Shown: piece after piece, positions 35,006 through 51,294 of the stretch | Numbering within the stretch: the stretch's first letter is position 1 | Layout: the number at the start of each line of letters is the position of its first letter | Assembly (NCBI RefSeq): GCF_001039355.2 | Contig: NW_019773565.1 | Coordinates: forward strand, 1-64,000 | DNA: 64,000 nt | Reading direction: 5' to 3' | From: Lingula anatina | Lineage: Eukaryota; Brachiopoda; Lingulata; Lingulida; Lingulidae | Program-made: the position numbers and the translations under genes | Notes under the pieces: generated by a model | What the model was told of the DNA's origin: nothing | The model's input: only the letters and a program-made list of their open reading frames with translations | Databases searched by the model: none

Positions 35006-38000
35006 CTAACTGCCATGTTGATTTACAGATTTTGACACAATTTTCACTAGTTTCTCAGGAGAATTTTTGCCCAATGTATGTGAGTCGCCTGCATTTTTAA
35101 ACTTTATTTCACCCTGTTGATTTTCTTCTTTCTTCAACCTGTTATCCTGTTTATCTTCTACATCCTCTCTTGCTTTATCACTAGCACTTTGAGAGTCTGT
35201 CTTTTTGTCTAAAGCGCCTTTGTCTAAATCCTGTTCAGATTTTCCATCAACCACTGATGGCTTGTCTTGGACCCCCTGCTGTGTGAGTCTGTCTGTGTGT
35301 CCTTCCTGTGGGAGGACCAGCTTGGTGCTGACACCATGTGGTCTTAAATGGTAGATCAAGTATTCCATCACATACATCATATTGGGAGAGATATAGTGAA
35401 ATGAGATGGCGTAGTCACTGCAACACTCTGGACCCTGTGGGAAAAGAACCACAAAAATTAATATGTTACAGACTGATACTAAAAATTTGAGAACAAATGT
35501 AATAAAATGATATTTTTCTTCTGAGGGGATGTGACTTGTTGGCAGCATAACTGAGCAATATCTAAAACAGAAAAGAAAAACACCATATATATTTAAAACA
35601 ATTTTCCAGCTGACTTTTAAATTTTCAAAATGTTTAGAATAATGTGCATATAATATGGTAATATATAAAATGTCCATATAATATTACTAATTCATACTCA
35701 ATACATTAAATGCCTGTGTACAAAACAAATATGAAGTGTATATTCAGTCATTTAAGGGCTCAGTCATTATTCATGGACCTTACACCCACAATCTGACTGA
35801 ATTCACCAATAACAGACATTTCATACATAATCTCTCTTAAGTCTCTATTAATGGATGTTTTACATGCAATGAGCTAAAAATATTCACCACTAATAAGCCC
35901 ACATGCTATCTATCTATAAATACACCAAAGACCTGAAGCTAATTATAAGCAGGACAGGAGAAAACCTCTTCCCTCTCCTTTGTAAGAGGCAGAGAACCAG
36001 GCTGCATTCAGTCAATGAAATTTAACAATAAATGTTTACTGGTAAGTTTGAACTAAAGGCCCCCCCCCCCATTCCCCCCAGTGACAGTGTAAGGCTGGAG
36101 TTGTTATAATATGCAATGGGACTGGATTTATTTCCTCTTATTTGACAAGGAAGGGAATGTACAAGTAAACTAAATGATAATGTAATATTAGTTCAGTTCT
36201 ATATAACCCAAATGAAACATGTAACACATATACAATTTTAGCAATCTACCTGTAACAGACAGCCATTTGCAGCAACAAAAACTGAACATTTTTCATTTTT
36301 TTCCACCAACATCCACCCCAACAATCGGTAAATACTTTCAGGATGTGTGCGTGCTTAGAAAATTGTTTCAGTCCTATAGTACCTTATTTTACTATGCAAT
36401 GAACATCTAACTTTTAAATGAAATATTCATAGCATTTCCTCTGTATGGTCATTGAGGAAGCTGACAATAAAATTCAAAGTTCACTGTCTCTGTATAATCA
36501 CCTACTTGCACTAAGACCCCTTAAGAATGCCAGAGGCTTGAAGCCCTGTTGGACACGTAGACAAGAGGAAGAAATGACTAGACTTGCCATGGGGCAGACA
36601 ATAAAATACCCTAAATATTTATTGTCTGTCCTGTGGTAATTTTATAACTAAATGTTAGTATTTGGAATGAGCTGTTATGCGGTGAATTTGCATCTTTTCA
36701 TTACATTAGTAATGTTAATGATGGTTTGATAGTGCAAATAAACAGCAAGTGCATGACAAGAGGTGTTTGTCACACACAGATGTTTCCCTGGCAGGACAAA
36801 TTGTTATGTATTTATTGGTCAGACAAGATTTTTCTGTTGTAGGTCAATGTGACTTATACCTTAAACATACTGATCTCAAAATCAATTTACTCAGTGGTCA
36901 TCTACATGTGATGACAAACCTCTCTCCCAAATATGAGGACAGTAGACCAATTTGTTCTTTGTTTATTTGTCAGACAATTTCTTGTTACAGATTACCTGTC
37001 AGACTGAATAAAATGTGCAAAGCAACATATCCCCACTTCTTTGAAGGGTGGGCATAATAATGGTAAGAAGTTCATCTCTTTAGAAGAGAAAGAGAAAATC
37101 TGTTTTACCCATGATATTTAATGTGTATCTTTAACTTCCTTCAATTTCTTTCATATCTATAAAAAGACAGGAAGATAAATCATGCTACCAATAGTAATGG
37201 TTATTAACTTTTTGGAAAATAAAAATCTAAATTCTTCATAAACATATTACACAAATCTAGCTCCACATTCACTGTCCATATATAAAACAACAAACCTCTT
37301 TATAAGGATAATAAGAATAGGTAAATATCCAGTTGCCTCTTGGAATATAATTAGGTATCAGCACATGTTCTGGTTGAAATGGATGGAACGTTTCCCGACC
37401 CAACTTGTCCCTGCTGTCCAACGCCATCACCCCAAGTTTCTCCATGCAAACTCCCATGTTGAGGTCTTCTGGTCCAGTCCCACCTGGACATTTAGACGTG
37501 TCGTCCAGTCCCTTGACCACAAAGAGCTCCAGGGCGGCCTTGCTTAAGACGTACCCGGCACCACCACTCATGTAACCCTGATCAATATAAGGCTTGAACC
37601 GCCTGCCTATGTAATAAGGCTTGTCTGGGACGAAACGTTTCAACAACAAGCGTAAGTTTTCCATCACAACAAAAGTGTCATCGTCCACCTTGAAAAACCA
37701 GTCAAAGTCTTTGAAGTGGTGCTCATAGACATACTTGAAAGCCTCACGAGTTTTTCGCCACAAATTCGACCTTCCTTCTCCCACTGGGAGTTTGATGACG
37801 GGAAGGAGGAGGTCAGCCTTGGAGCTCATGAAGAGGAGTTTATTGCACCGCTTGCCCCACGTGGCCTTGACATGCTGCGCCTTCGACTCAAAGTTATCTG
37901 GGGATGTCATCACCCAGCATAGGACTTTCACCTCATTGTAAAGTTTCCTGGCGGGCGAGTCTGGGTCTAAAATCAAACAAAACACATTATGAATCCTGGG

Positions 38001-39550
38001 ATTGGGAGCATCTTGGGGATGGGGAATGCGCCGTCATTGGTGCCTCCTGTAGAGGGCACCACTCAACATTTTTATATCAGTGAAAGCAAGAAGGGTGCAA
38101 CATTATTGTTTATGTACACTTCCATTATTTTTTGACAAAAATATTTATAATAATGCCTTGTATTTTTAAATGAGTTCATGATTAAGTGATTTGATAAAGG
38201 TGTTAAATGTTTAGACAGACACAATTAACCCAGTGCTTGACATAGAGGCTATTTCTTGAATAAATTTATTTAGACCTGTTAAATATAGTACTAGTATTAA
38301 ATTTTCAAAGTAATTTCGATAAATTGCAGTACATTAAGCCATGCTAAGTCTTTTAATTCAACCCTATACTTAAAATCATGTGACACCTACAAAACATAAC
38401 TACATCAAAGAACCATTTATTCACCACGATTCAGAGGACTTACTGCACAAACAGTTACTACACATCTTAAATACCAGGGTGATACAAAAATGTTTGAGTC
38501 ATAAATCCGCAAGTCGTGTTTTCAACAGAAAGAGATACAGCCACCTTGTGTTTGCATAGGCTGATTGTGGGGCTATAAATGTGGCAGTGTTTGTTCAGGC
38601 TTTGAATACGTGTTCAGTGTAAACTCACTCACTATCAACATTACAAGTGCTCTCAAAGGACAGTTGCATGAATATTTTACAAAGAAGGGCCTACTATACT
38701 AGTAGCTAGATAAGATTTTTGTAGGGCTGCTAAGAAATTATAAGGCAATGCTGCACCAAAGAAATTTGTAGTGATACTGATTTATATCTTAATTATATAG
38801 AGAATATGTCTGTCTAAATGCATGTAATTGGTCATTATCTGAGGCTTAAATAATTCAGTCTTAAAGCTTGCAATAATTTAATATGAATTGTGAGATATGT
38901 GACCCACTGGCATTAAATGGGAAGCAGGGGCATAGACCTGTAAGTTATGAAAATTGACTATATCTTATTGCGTGTTCTGCCCCCAGTTACACACATTTAT
39001 ATACTTTGCATGTGGCAGTTTATGAACATTGCCAAGAATCGAAATCTTACTGTGATAAAGGGCATCTTTGAATATTAATTCTGGTTTTTGCTTTAGTTAA
39101 TGCATTAACGTCTGACAGTGATAAAAACTTTCTTGTAGTGCTATGTAACAAGGAAGACGTTACAAATAATTGAGAAACGGGAGAGGTGGCTACCAACAGA
39201 AGCCCCTTTCATTGATATCTAGGAATTGCAGGACTACACATCCCTCAGTAGCATATTTTGTGCCTCTTCAATACCTGACACGTAGTTCAATTTGAATGTC
39301 GTGACCCGTAGCATTACTTACCGGAGTCGTGCATTTCTTCGTCGTGCCACTTAACGGGGTCTCTCGGTCCCGCATCGTCTCCCACCGGCTCTTGATGGCT
39401 GAAAGGGTCGTCCGGGACAAATTTCGACGACTTAATCCATGTTTTCTTGTCATGAGCCCTGTCGGAGGACATAGACCAGTAGGTGGCCACAAAACCGAAG
39501 AAAATGCCCACCGTAAATGACACAGAAATACGGCCACTCCATTTCAACAT
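35006..39550 (-). CDS. C1GALT1: core 1 beta-1,3-galactosyltransferase (T-synthase)
   Basis: C1GALT1 adds galactose in beta-1,3 linkage to GalNAc-Ser/Thr in the Golgi, making core 1 O-glycans. Exons on the minus strand are 39550-39322, 37966-37296 and 35434-35006, with phases 1 and 0 matching, 1329 bases, 442 aa. The first Met chosen (39550, MLKWSGRIS) places a signal anchor at residues about 6-24. Family hallmarks follow: [31 protein letters not shown], the metal-binding DxD in KVDDDTFVV (171-173), [55 protein letters not shown] and, in exon 3, [14 protein letters not shown]. The last about 90 residues form a Lys/Asp/Glu-rich tail beyond the end of vertebrate enzymes. It lies head-to-tail with a paralogue at 40810-42943. 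A longer start at 39622 is possible. Confidence 0.93.
35700..35885. repeat. C1GALT1 intron segment duplicated into the PC-esterase array
   Basis: This part of the last C1GALT1 intron matches 15110-15285 and 23260-23445 (for example ctgactgaattcaccaataa and tcatacataatctctcttaa). It marks one breakpoint of the copied and internally deleted C1GALT1 segment. Confidence 0.75.
35886..37295. other. C1GALT1 intron 2, remainder
   Basis: Intronic DNA with a short poly-C run at about 36061-36070. No other gene, RNA or repeat is recognised. Confidence 0.5.
37967..39321. other. C1GALT1 intron 1
   Basis: Intronic DNA. It is bounded by a good donor (CCG/GTAAGT at 39322/39321) and acceptor (gattttag). No further feature is recognised. 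Confidence 0.55.
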
Positions 39551-39903
39551 GCTGTTGTATCGGTGGACAGTTACGCTTGACGTAGTGCGATATATCCAAG
39601 ACGAGAACAATCGGTAACTCACAACTTTTCAATAAATATGACACTTACCACACAGTTAAAATCTATAATACATATATGCAGAGATGTGAAGCTTGTAATA
39701 ACTCTCAATGTGATTCAACTAAACCTCTGTCAATTTTCATACATTTACATAACTGTATTAATTCACGTGATACTGGACTGTGTTATTACAATGCATTCAT
39801 GAATAATTTATAAATAAAGATAGACTAAAATTATAACATTTTTATGGCACAAAGGTCTGAACGTAAAGTCTATATGTGTGCGGCTTTTAAAATGTAATTC
39901 TAT

Positions 39904-39942
<39 letters not shown>

Positions 39943-40809
39943 TTGTTTCAAATTGTTGATCAAAAGGGAAGGAAATCTTTGTACATGTACAGTGTATAAA
40001 TGGGAATATGGGTGCCAGTCTAGGTTACAACCCTTACAGAACGTAAAATGTTGCCAGAGTACTCCCGCAACTGAAAGCCTTTATTGTTGGTAAGGGAACA
40101 TAGACAAACTATCATGCTGAGTGGTAAAACTTTAATTCTGTTACCTCAAAAAAGTCATCTTAATTCCAGTAGAAGTCCACAGAATAAGTAGGTTGACTAA
40201 CTAGCCGAAGAGTGAAGACCATTATTACAAGGTAGTTTCAAACCAGTATGTACTAGGCATTAAATCTTTTTTACTACTTAAGATTGAACAATAATATCAG
40301 AATCTCAGGGTAATGGAATATATACAGGTATGTACATTATATAATGGTAGATTAACTGTCTGTATTTCACATTAAACCAAACACACCTTCCTGATATCAA
40401 CAATTAACAACAACAACAACAGCAACATAATAATAATAATAACAACAACAATAATACTAATAATAACCATTTGCACAGAGAAATGCAAGCACAATCCATA
40501 AAAAGTTGATGAAATTTGATAATAAAAAAAAAACTGACTTTTCAAATTTTATACAATAATTGTAAAAAGAAATGTTATGAAGTTTAACATGGTTCATATT
40601 CCCTTGCAATTCAGTTAGCAAAAAATTATTAGGCTAATTAATACAGATGTGATAGGCACACACTGCTTTTTATTCTATTAGATATATTCCAATACTGCTA
40701 AACTATTTAAATCTACCAGTAAATGCAAAAACCAATAATTTCAAAGGTTTTATGATTACTAGCATGCTGATTTCCAAAACATTGAGTGTATCATGTAAAA
40801 CAAGAGTAT
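39551..40809. other. intergenic between the two C1GALT-type genes
   Basis: It holds the C1GALT1 upstream region, a (TTTA)n microsatellite at 39899-39943 and an (ACA/TAA)n-rich patch at 40404-40466. No exon encoding the expected CCSD-type end of the upstream paralogue was found here. Confidence 0.5.
39899..39943 (+). repeat. (TTTA)n microsatellite
   Basis: About 11 uninterrupted TTTA units upstream of C1GALT1 on the minus-strand gene's 5' side. Confidence 0.9.
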
Positions 40810-42943
40810 TTACATTATACTAGTACTTACATTTTTACTAATATGTTGACTTTTGTACCAGTAGGCGTTGTTCCAGTTAATATGACCCGGAATGAGGTGT
40901 TCTTCAGGGGTGTAGACTAGGAATCTTGCCCGCCCCAGGGTGTCAACTGTATCCCCTGGGATCACATGGTATTGCTTCAGACACCTTGAACAGGAAAGTT
41001 CTTATTTAATATATTTGTATATATTAAGACGTATTTGGTAAATGACTGTAAATGACTGTAAATCCCCAAGATGCTTCCAATTCATTGACTGAGGTACAAA
41101 AAGAAGTTCCCCATTACACGTATCACAAGTAGCTGTGAAAGATGTCCAAAATGTAAGCTTTTGTTAAGAGATATGATCATCCTGTATAATAAATGCATAG
41201 ATTTGATAAAAACTGTTTGCTTTTGGTTTGAGATAATTTCATTTTTTAAAATATTATTTAAAACATTGTATCATACTGATAAAACTGATGATAACTTTTA
41301 TTTTGATAACTTCCCAATGTATAATGCACCAGTATCAAGCTGAAAAACATATGCAATCAATTCAGTTATATTGCTCACATTTTTGTTCACTTATAACCTG
41401 GTACATGTACTTGTATGCCCATGCAGCAAAACTAGAAAACCCTTTTGGATAAGGTAATTTTTTTTCTTTTGGTAATGTTCAACAGAGCCATGCAATTATT
41501 GCATTTCCAAAATGTATGTAGATATTTTTAATTGAATGTCACAAATTATTTTAGCCTCCTATCAATGACCCGTTTTCTGAAGAAAAAAATTATATAACTA
41601 TTATCATAGGTGACTAGAGCAGCTCATGTCATTAAAATTTCTATCCAAAAAGCAGCTAATCAAAACACTGAAGATGGACACAGCACAGAATACTCAATGC
41701 AAAAAGCAATTTACAGTCATTTACCAAATAATGAATATTTTAAAGAATTACCTTGCTAGCATGATGTCAGCCGTGCCTGAGTAGGGGCACAACTGGTCTT
41801 TCTCTATGCCCTGATACAGGATATCTAACGCACCTCTACTGATCACAAAGCCAGCCTGACCCAAGTTATATAAACTCCGCCATTCTTTATACACGTGGCC
41901 GAAATAATGGGGACTTGTGGCATTGTACACAGATACAAAATAACGCAGATTCTCCACAACAGTGAAAGTGTCTTCCTCGGCCCTGTAAAACCAGTCATAT
42001 TTGTCTCTGTAGAACACGTGCAGGTGTTGAAGTGTCTCTTCCATGGCGTTCCAGGTGTCAACTTTGTGCTTGAGATCGATGACGGGCACATCTTTGTGCT
42101 CTAGAGGAGTATTTTTGTGTTTGAAGACGAGCAGTTTGTTGCAGCGTTTTCCCCAGGTTTCCCAGAGAGCTTTGACTTTTTTGTCCAAGATACATTCTTC
42201 TGTGCATAATATCCAGCAGAGGATGGGAGTGGTATCGTACAAGTATTTGTCTTCTTTTTCCAGCTTTAATGTCTGCAAAAGTAAGATACTAGTACAGAAT
42301 TTTTGGTTTTAAGTAGCTAGTACAAGAAGAACAAACCAGAATGTGTTTTCAAGGGCAGGGGGTGGGGCTGATCTAGATATGAAGATTTCCTTCAGCTTCG
42401 GGAGGAATATGTTGAAACCCATACAGTAACTATAATAATAATGATCCATATTGCCTTTAAAGAGTCATCAACTTAAACACTGTATCCTCCCTTAGGAGAT
42501 GAAAAAAAAAGAAAAAAAGGCAGAATTCCAACTGCCCTTCAATTTATTCTACACTAAAAATTCATCAAAATTTTTGTCACCTGAAGCAAATCTCGTTTTC
42601 CAATAATACAGAATGCAGGCAAGTTACCACAGTGTGGCACACATTGTACCTGTACATACATGTGTAGACTAATTTAAGGTTAGTGTAAAGAATTGCTTAC
42701 AAAACACACCTTAGCAAGATCCTTTTCCTCCACCTTGAAATCATGAACCTGAAAAAGTCCTCTGTTCTTCAACCAATGTTTATACAGTGTTGTGTGTGGC
42801 AGCTTCTGTTTCTTTATAGAAGCTGAGGCTTGGGTTAGGCTGTCATATTTCAAGAATATGAAGGCACACAGAGCTCCAATCAAGGATGCCAAGACAAAAG
42901 TCACTGTTGTAGATGAAAAGAGAAAGCGCCTCACTGCTGCCAT
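40810..42943 (-). CDS. divergent C1GALT1/Cosmc-like protein, DxD changed to EED
   Basis: Exons on the minus strand are 42943-42710, 42272-41752 and 40984-40831, all with good splice sites and matching phases. If the last donor (AAT/GTAAGT) is not used, the frame stops at 40810, giving about 309 aa. A signal anchor lies at residues about 14-32 (VTFVLASLIGALCAFIFL). The GT31 core is recognisable: [45 protein letters not shown] and EHLIPGHINWNN. The metal-binding DxD is E-E-D (177-179). The C-terminal CCSD segment of C1GALT1 is absent, unless in an exon I did not find. Loss of DxD is a hallmark of Cosmc (C1GALT1C1), the chaperone of T-synthase, and the FYRAEEDTF stretch lines up with that position. 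It may be a chaperone, an altered transferase or a decaying copy. Its start faces METTL5 about 1.1 kb away. Confidence 0.78.
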
Positions 42944-44053
42944 AAGTAGATTGCCTTTTTATTGTACTAGCATGTTAAGTGTTCGGTAAAACTGAAAAAG
43001 AGAAAAAATGTATTTATAAATGTGCAATATACATGTATTTTAATTAAGTACTATTTGGCAAGAGGAAACTGTGCAAGATGGTTTGCACTTGACATCATGC
43101 ACAGCAAGTTAAGCCCGTTTTGCTAGTAGCATGGATTCTGGAATTTTTATCCTTTTTTATATTTCATTAAAATGTTTTTAAAGAAAATTAACTCTGGCCA
43201 CACCTACAAGTAAATGTAGTAACTTTAAGAGTCTCAGCTACCGTTTACCTAGTTATTCATATTTGGCTTTAACATTGATCACAATACAAATCGTTCTTCA
43301 ATAACAGTATTTAGCGGTGGTTTGCTGGTCTATAAAAACAAAGCACATGAAGATAGCGATGGAGACCCCGCCCTCCCCCCCCTCCTTCCTGCATCTCATA
43401 CTCTACAGTACTCCAACAACCATGCATTCACAAACACACGCGCAAGCGTACAGTTCCTCCCCAATCATTTCAGCCACTCCAAGCAAAATCACGTGAGCAT
43501 GAATGTAGAAATGTGTAAATAGTATCAAATGCAATACTTACTCTAGATATTTGTTAGGCTTTACTAAAACACCTCCTCCTCCATGGGCGCAGACATGTTT
43601 TGATATTTTCTATTTCTGTCCTAGAGGGCGCTTTACAAGAAAATATAAATTTTCCTGAAATTTACAAAGTTTCATGTTATATAGGCAACATTTACCGAAA
43701 AGTATCGCTTGAATTAGAGTAATAACTTTGTTAATTACTTCACAATGTAATGATTCGCTGAATGATTCATATCATGATATAACCTTAATTTGATAAGTTG
43801 CAAGCGGGAAAATCCGCGAGATCACGAGAAGCAACATGGCAGCCCCCTTGAGACACCACACCGACAACACCACATAGAGCACAAGCACTGATATGCGGGG
43901 TTCATGTTTATATTCGTTTACGCCCCGTTTCAAGAGTGACAGGAAATAACTGAAGTTGTGTAACAGGGAATAACTGAAGTTGTGGGAGAGAAACAGCGGA
44001 GAAAGAAACAATGGGACCGTGAATGTAAACTTCATGAATGACTGAAAACGAAG
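42944..44053. promoter_or_regulatory. divergent upstream region of Cosmc-like gene and METTL5
   Basis: About 1.1 kb separates two divergent start codons, so a shared or back-to-back promoter region is likely. No TATA box or clear CpG island is evident. A minus-strand frame at 43772-44062 is open but has no recognisable domain. Confidence 0.4.
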
Positions 44054-48757
<4,704 letters not shown>

Positions 48758-49514
48758 TGTGATCTGTGGCATTTTTATAAATTCATTCATGACAAGGAGG
48801 AAGGTGTAACTAACTCTGAGGGAAGAGGAGCCAAATAATACACCATTGATATTAAATGGCAGAGCACTACTACAAATCTAACGCTTGACAATGCTGAAGA
48901 ATGCAGTGAAGCTCTGGGTACTGTACTATGTTTATGAAGAACATGACATTGTGTCATTTTTATTTTAAAAAATTCAACTTGTTTTAGTCTGTACCTGTTT
49001 TAATACTTCCTGTTAAATAGCTTTAGCAAACCATTCACTAATCCTAGTCTTAAGTTTTGAAAATTTGAATATCTCGAGCTATATTAACTATTTCTGAATC
49101 ATGAGATTTTATATTCAAAAATGTTTTTATTTATTTATTTATTTTCTATTTTTATTTATTTTTTTTGCTCAGTCGATATTTATTCATTAGTGATATGCAT
49201 GGCTTTGTTGTCTTGAGGAGTACCACAAAGTACATGTTTCAATAATAGATAAAACAAGAAAATCAAGAAATTTGATCATTTATTTTTTGTGCAAATTTTT
49301 GAATTTTTGAAAATAGCTGAAAAGTAGAGTCAGTCAGGATAAGTTTTTTTTTCTACAATCCATTCAGTTCAGAAGAGAAGTGTATAGTTCTTTCTTTTTC
49401 CAACTGAAACGTGGTGGTATGCAGTTTTCATGCACAGGCACGCAAGAGGGTTTGAAAGCTGTTGCTAGGAAGGCTTATCTTGATTTCGAAGACATCTGGT
49501 GGGCTGTGGAAAAA
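48758..49514. other. METTL5 3' UTR/downstream, intergenic
   Basis: AT-rich DNA after the METTL5 stop with a short TTTA tract at 49126-49165. No gene is recognised. Confidence 0.5.
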
Positions 49515-51294
49515 CTAGTGCTCGTTTAGGCCTGTGACTGAAATAATCAAGAAAAGACAACATATAATACACTGTAAATGTTATATTTCCGTTGTACTCT
49601 CAGGCATGTGCTTTTTCCATGAATAATTATTTCAGTTCCAAATGCGTCCCCCAGACCCCCGACCAAATTCTGTTGGCCCCATAACAAATAGTGATTGATT
49701 TATTTTATTTATTTATTTTTTTTTCAAAATTCCTGGCTCATGCCTGTGCACTTTGGCACAATGCGGGCTTAAGTCTTTACAATATATGCGGTCGTACAAT
49801 GTATGCATATGTCATTTTACCAGAGTTCTGCACTTGTTGTCTCTATACGATAACCATTGGGTGACTACAAGTAGGTCCTTCACCTGTCTCTCCCTTTAAA
49901 TTTTTCATTTCCCACCCAGACTTTTCTGCCACCCTCCCCTAGAACAATCCTGGATCAGCCGCCATAAATTGTAATCATGTTTTGAGACAGGGAGAGAGAG
50001 AGATGGGAGAGGGGATCGAGGTGTAGAGTTAGAAAATGTAGAGTGGTGAGAGGGTGAGACCGAGTATATAAACTAACAAGCTAGATAAGCGGATATCCAC
50101 CCTGTACGCACCTGGTTCCTCTGGTTCTATGTTACAACGAGAATGACATCTCCCTCCCCCTCTGCTATCCCAGCATCCGAAATTGGTACCACATTGGCTG
50201 AAGATGTCCTGAATTTCTTGGCTTGTTTTGTACATACAATCCGCCATGCACGCTATAAACTTGGGTGTTTCTGGGTAATTGAGGGCTGAAATACAAGAAG
50301 AATAATATCTTAAGTGAACGTAATGTTATTCATATCCTTGGCCTTATTGGGAATTTGTGTTAAAATATCTATAGCGCTTTAACCACGAGTATGTTATCTA
50401 TGCATCAATTTGGTTAGGGTAATTCTGATATTCCAGGTTTTTGGCTATAGGCCTACTCGTAATGTGTTTGTATATGTAAATTGTGTTAAACAGAATTGTA
50501 CAAATACAGGTCTGTACATTTGCCAGATTTTTTATCTTTGTTATTCTAAAAGAGATCTGCACTGGATTATCGAAAATAAGGTTAATGAAGTGTTTGCTAG
50601 CCAAGGAATCAAATTGCAACGTACATTTTTTTTAAGAGAAGAGGAGCAAAACGCCATGTCATTAATATTATTATAAGCATTATATTAACTAAAAAAGCGA
50701 CGTGATCACCATGATAAAGAATATTGTTGAAAAATACCAGTTGCATAAGAAATTAAAGAAAAAAATGAATTGTCAGAAAAAGTTTTTTTCTGTTTATTTT
50801 TTTTTTAATTCGAATCACTCACTGTTTGGGCAGGTGAATGCATACTTCCAGTTGCAAGCGCACTCGTGGACGTCAAAGGCAAGATCCGGTTTGCATTTCT
50901 TTATTCTGTACTGACTAGGGGCACCGAACTTTGCTTCCTGGGAGAACTCCTCGCACCGTGTGGCAGGCACCGGGTAGAAAACTGTTCCCAATTCCTCGCA
51001 GGAACTTTTTTGCGCAACTGGAAAAATACAATATTGCGTGTAGTGTTTTACTTTTATCCATGCGTCGACAGACAGTTAGGCCTCTCATTTTTACAGACAT
51101 CTTTCTCTCTCATTCTAAAAAAAAAAAATAATTAAAAAATTTTTTAAAAAGTTCAGTGAACAAGACATAAAAACGATGCACCGTCTTGTTTGGTAACTCG
51201 TCGCTTAGTTAAAACGTGTGCGTTGCACCTTACCTGTGTAGTCTACAATCTGCACCACTAACACCACTGCTAACAGAAATACACGTGCCATCAT
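49515..51294 (-). CDS. secreted cysteine-rich protein X (two six-Cys domains)
   Basis: Minus-strand exons: 51294-51234 (signal peptide MMARVFLLAVVLVVQIVD), 51017-50823 (six-Cys domain, C-x14-C-x19-C-x10-C-x-C-x7-C, with GTVFYPVPATRCEEFSQEA and LAFDVHECACNW), 50285-50112 (second domain, C-x3-C-x14-C-x5-C-x8-C-x3-C, with NYPETPKFIACMADC and PEEPG), and a short last exon 49537-49515 (VTGLNEH, stop). All phases are 1 and the sum is 453 bases, 150 aa. The first domain resembles chitin-binding type 2 (CBM14) domains in its spacing and aromatic residues. I do not recognise the second. Exon 2 can also read through its GTGAGT donor to an immediate TGA, giving a shorter product. The gene at 54069-56077 has the same exon plan. 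The last exon is the weakest call. Confidence 0.65.

Noticed and set aside
34579-35016. 145-codon minus-strand frame behind C1GALT1
   Set aside because: It lies in the 3' UTR/downstream region, has simple repeats and no recognisable domain; the array copies lack it.
35435-35677. Upstream extension of the C1GALT1 last exon frame
   Set aside because: A clear acceptor (ttcccacag) at 35435 starts the exon in phase with exon 2; the extension is intron.
41161-41343. Short ORF between exons of the Cosmc-like gene
   Set aside because: Intronic, AT-driven composition and no support.
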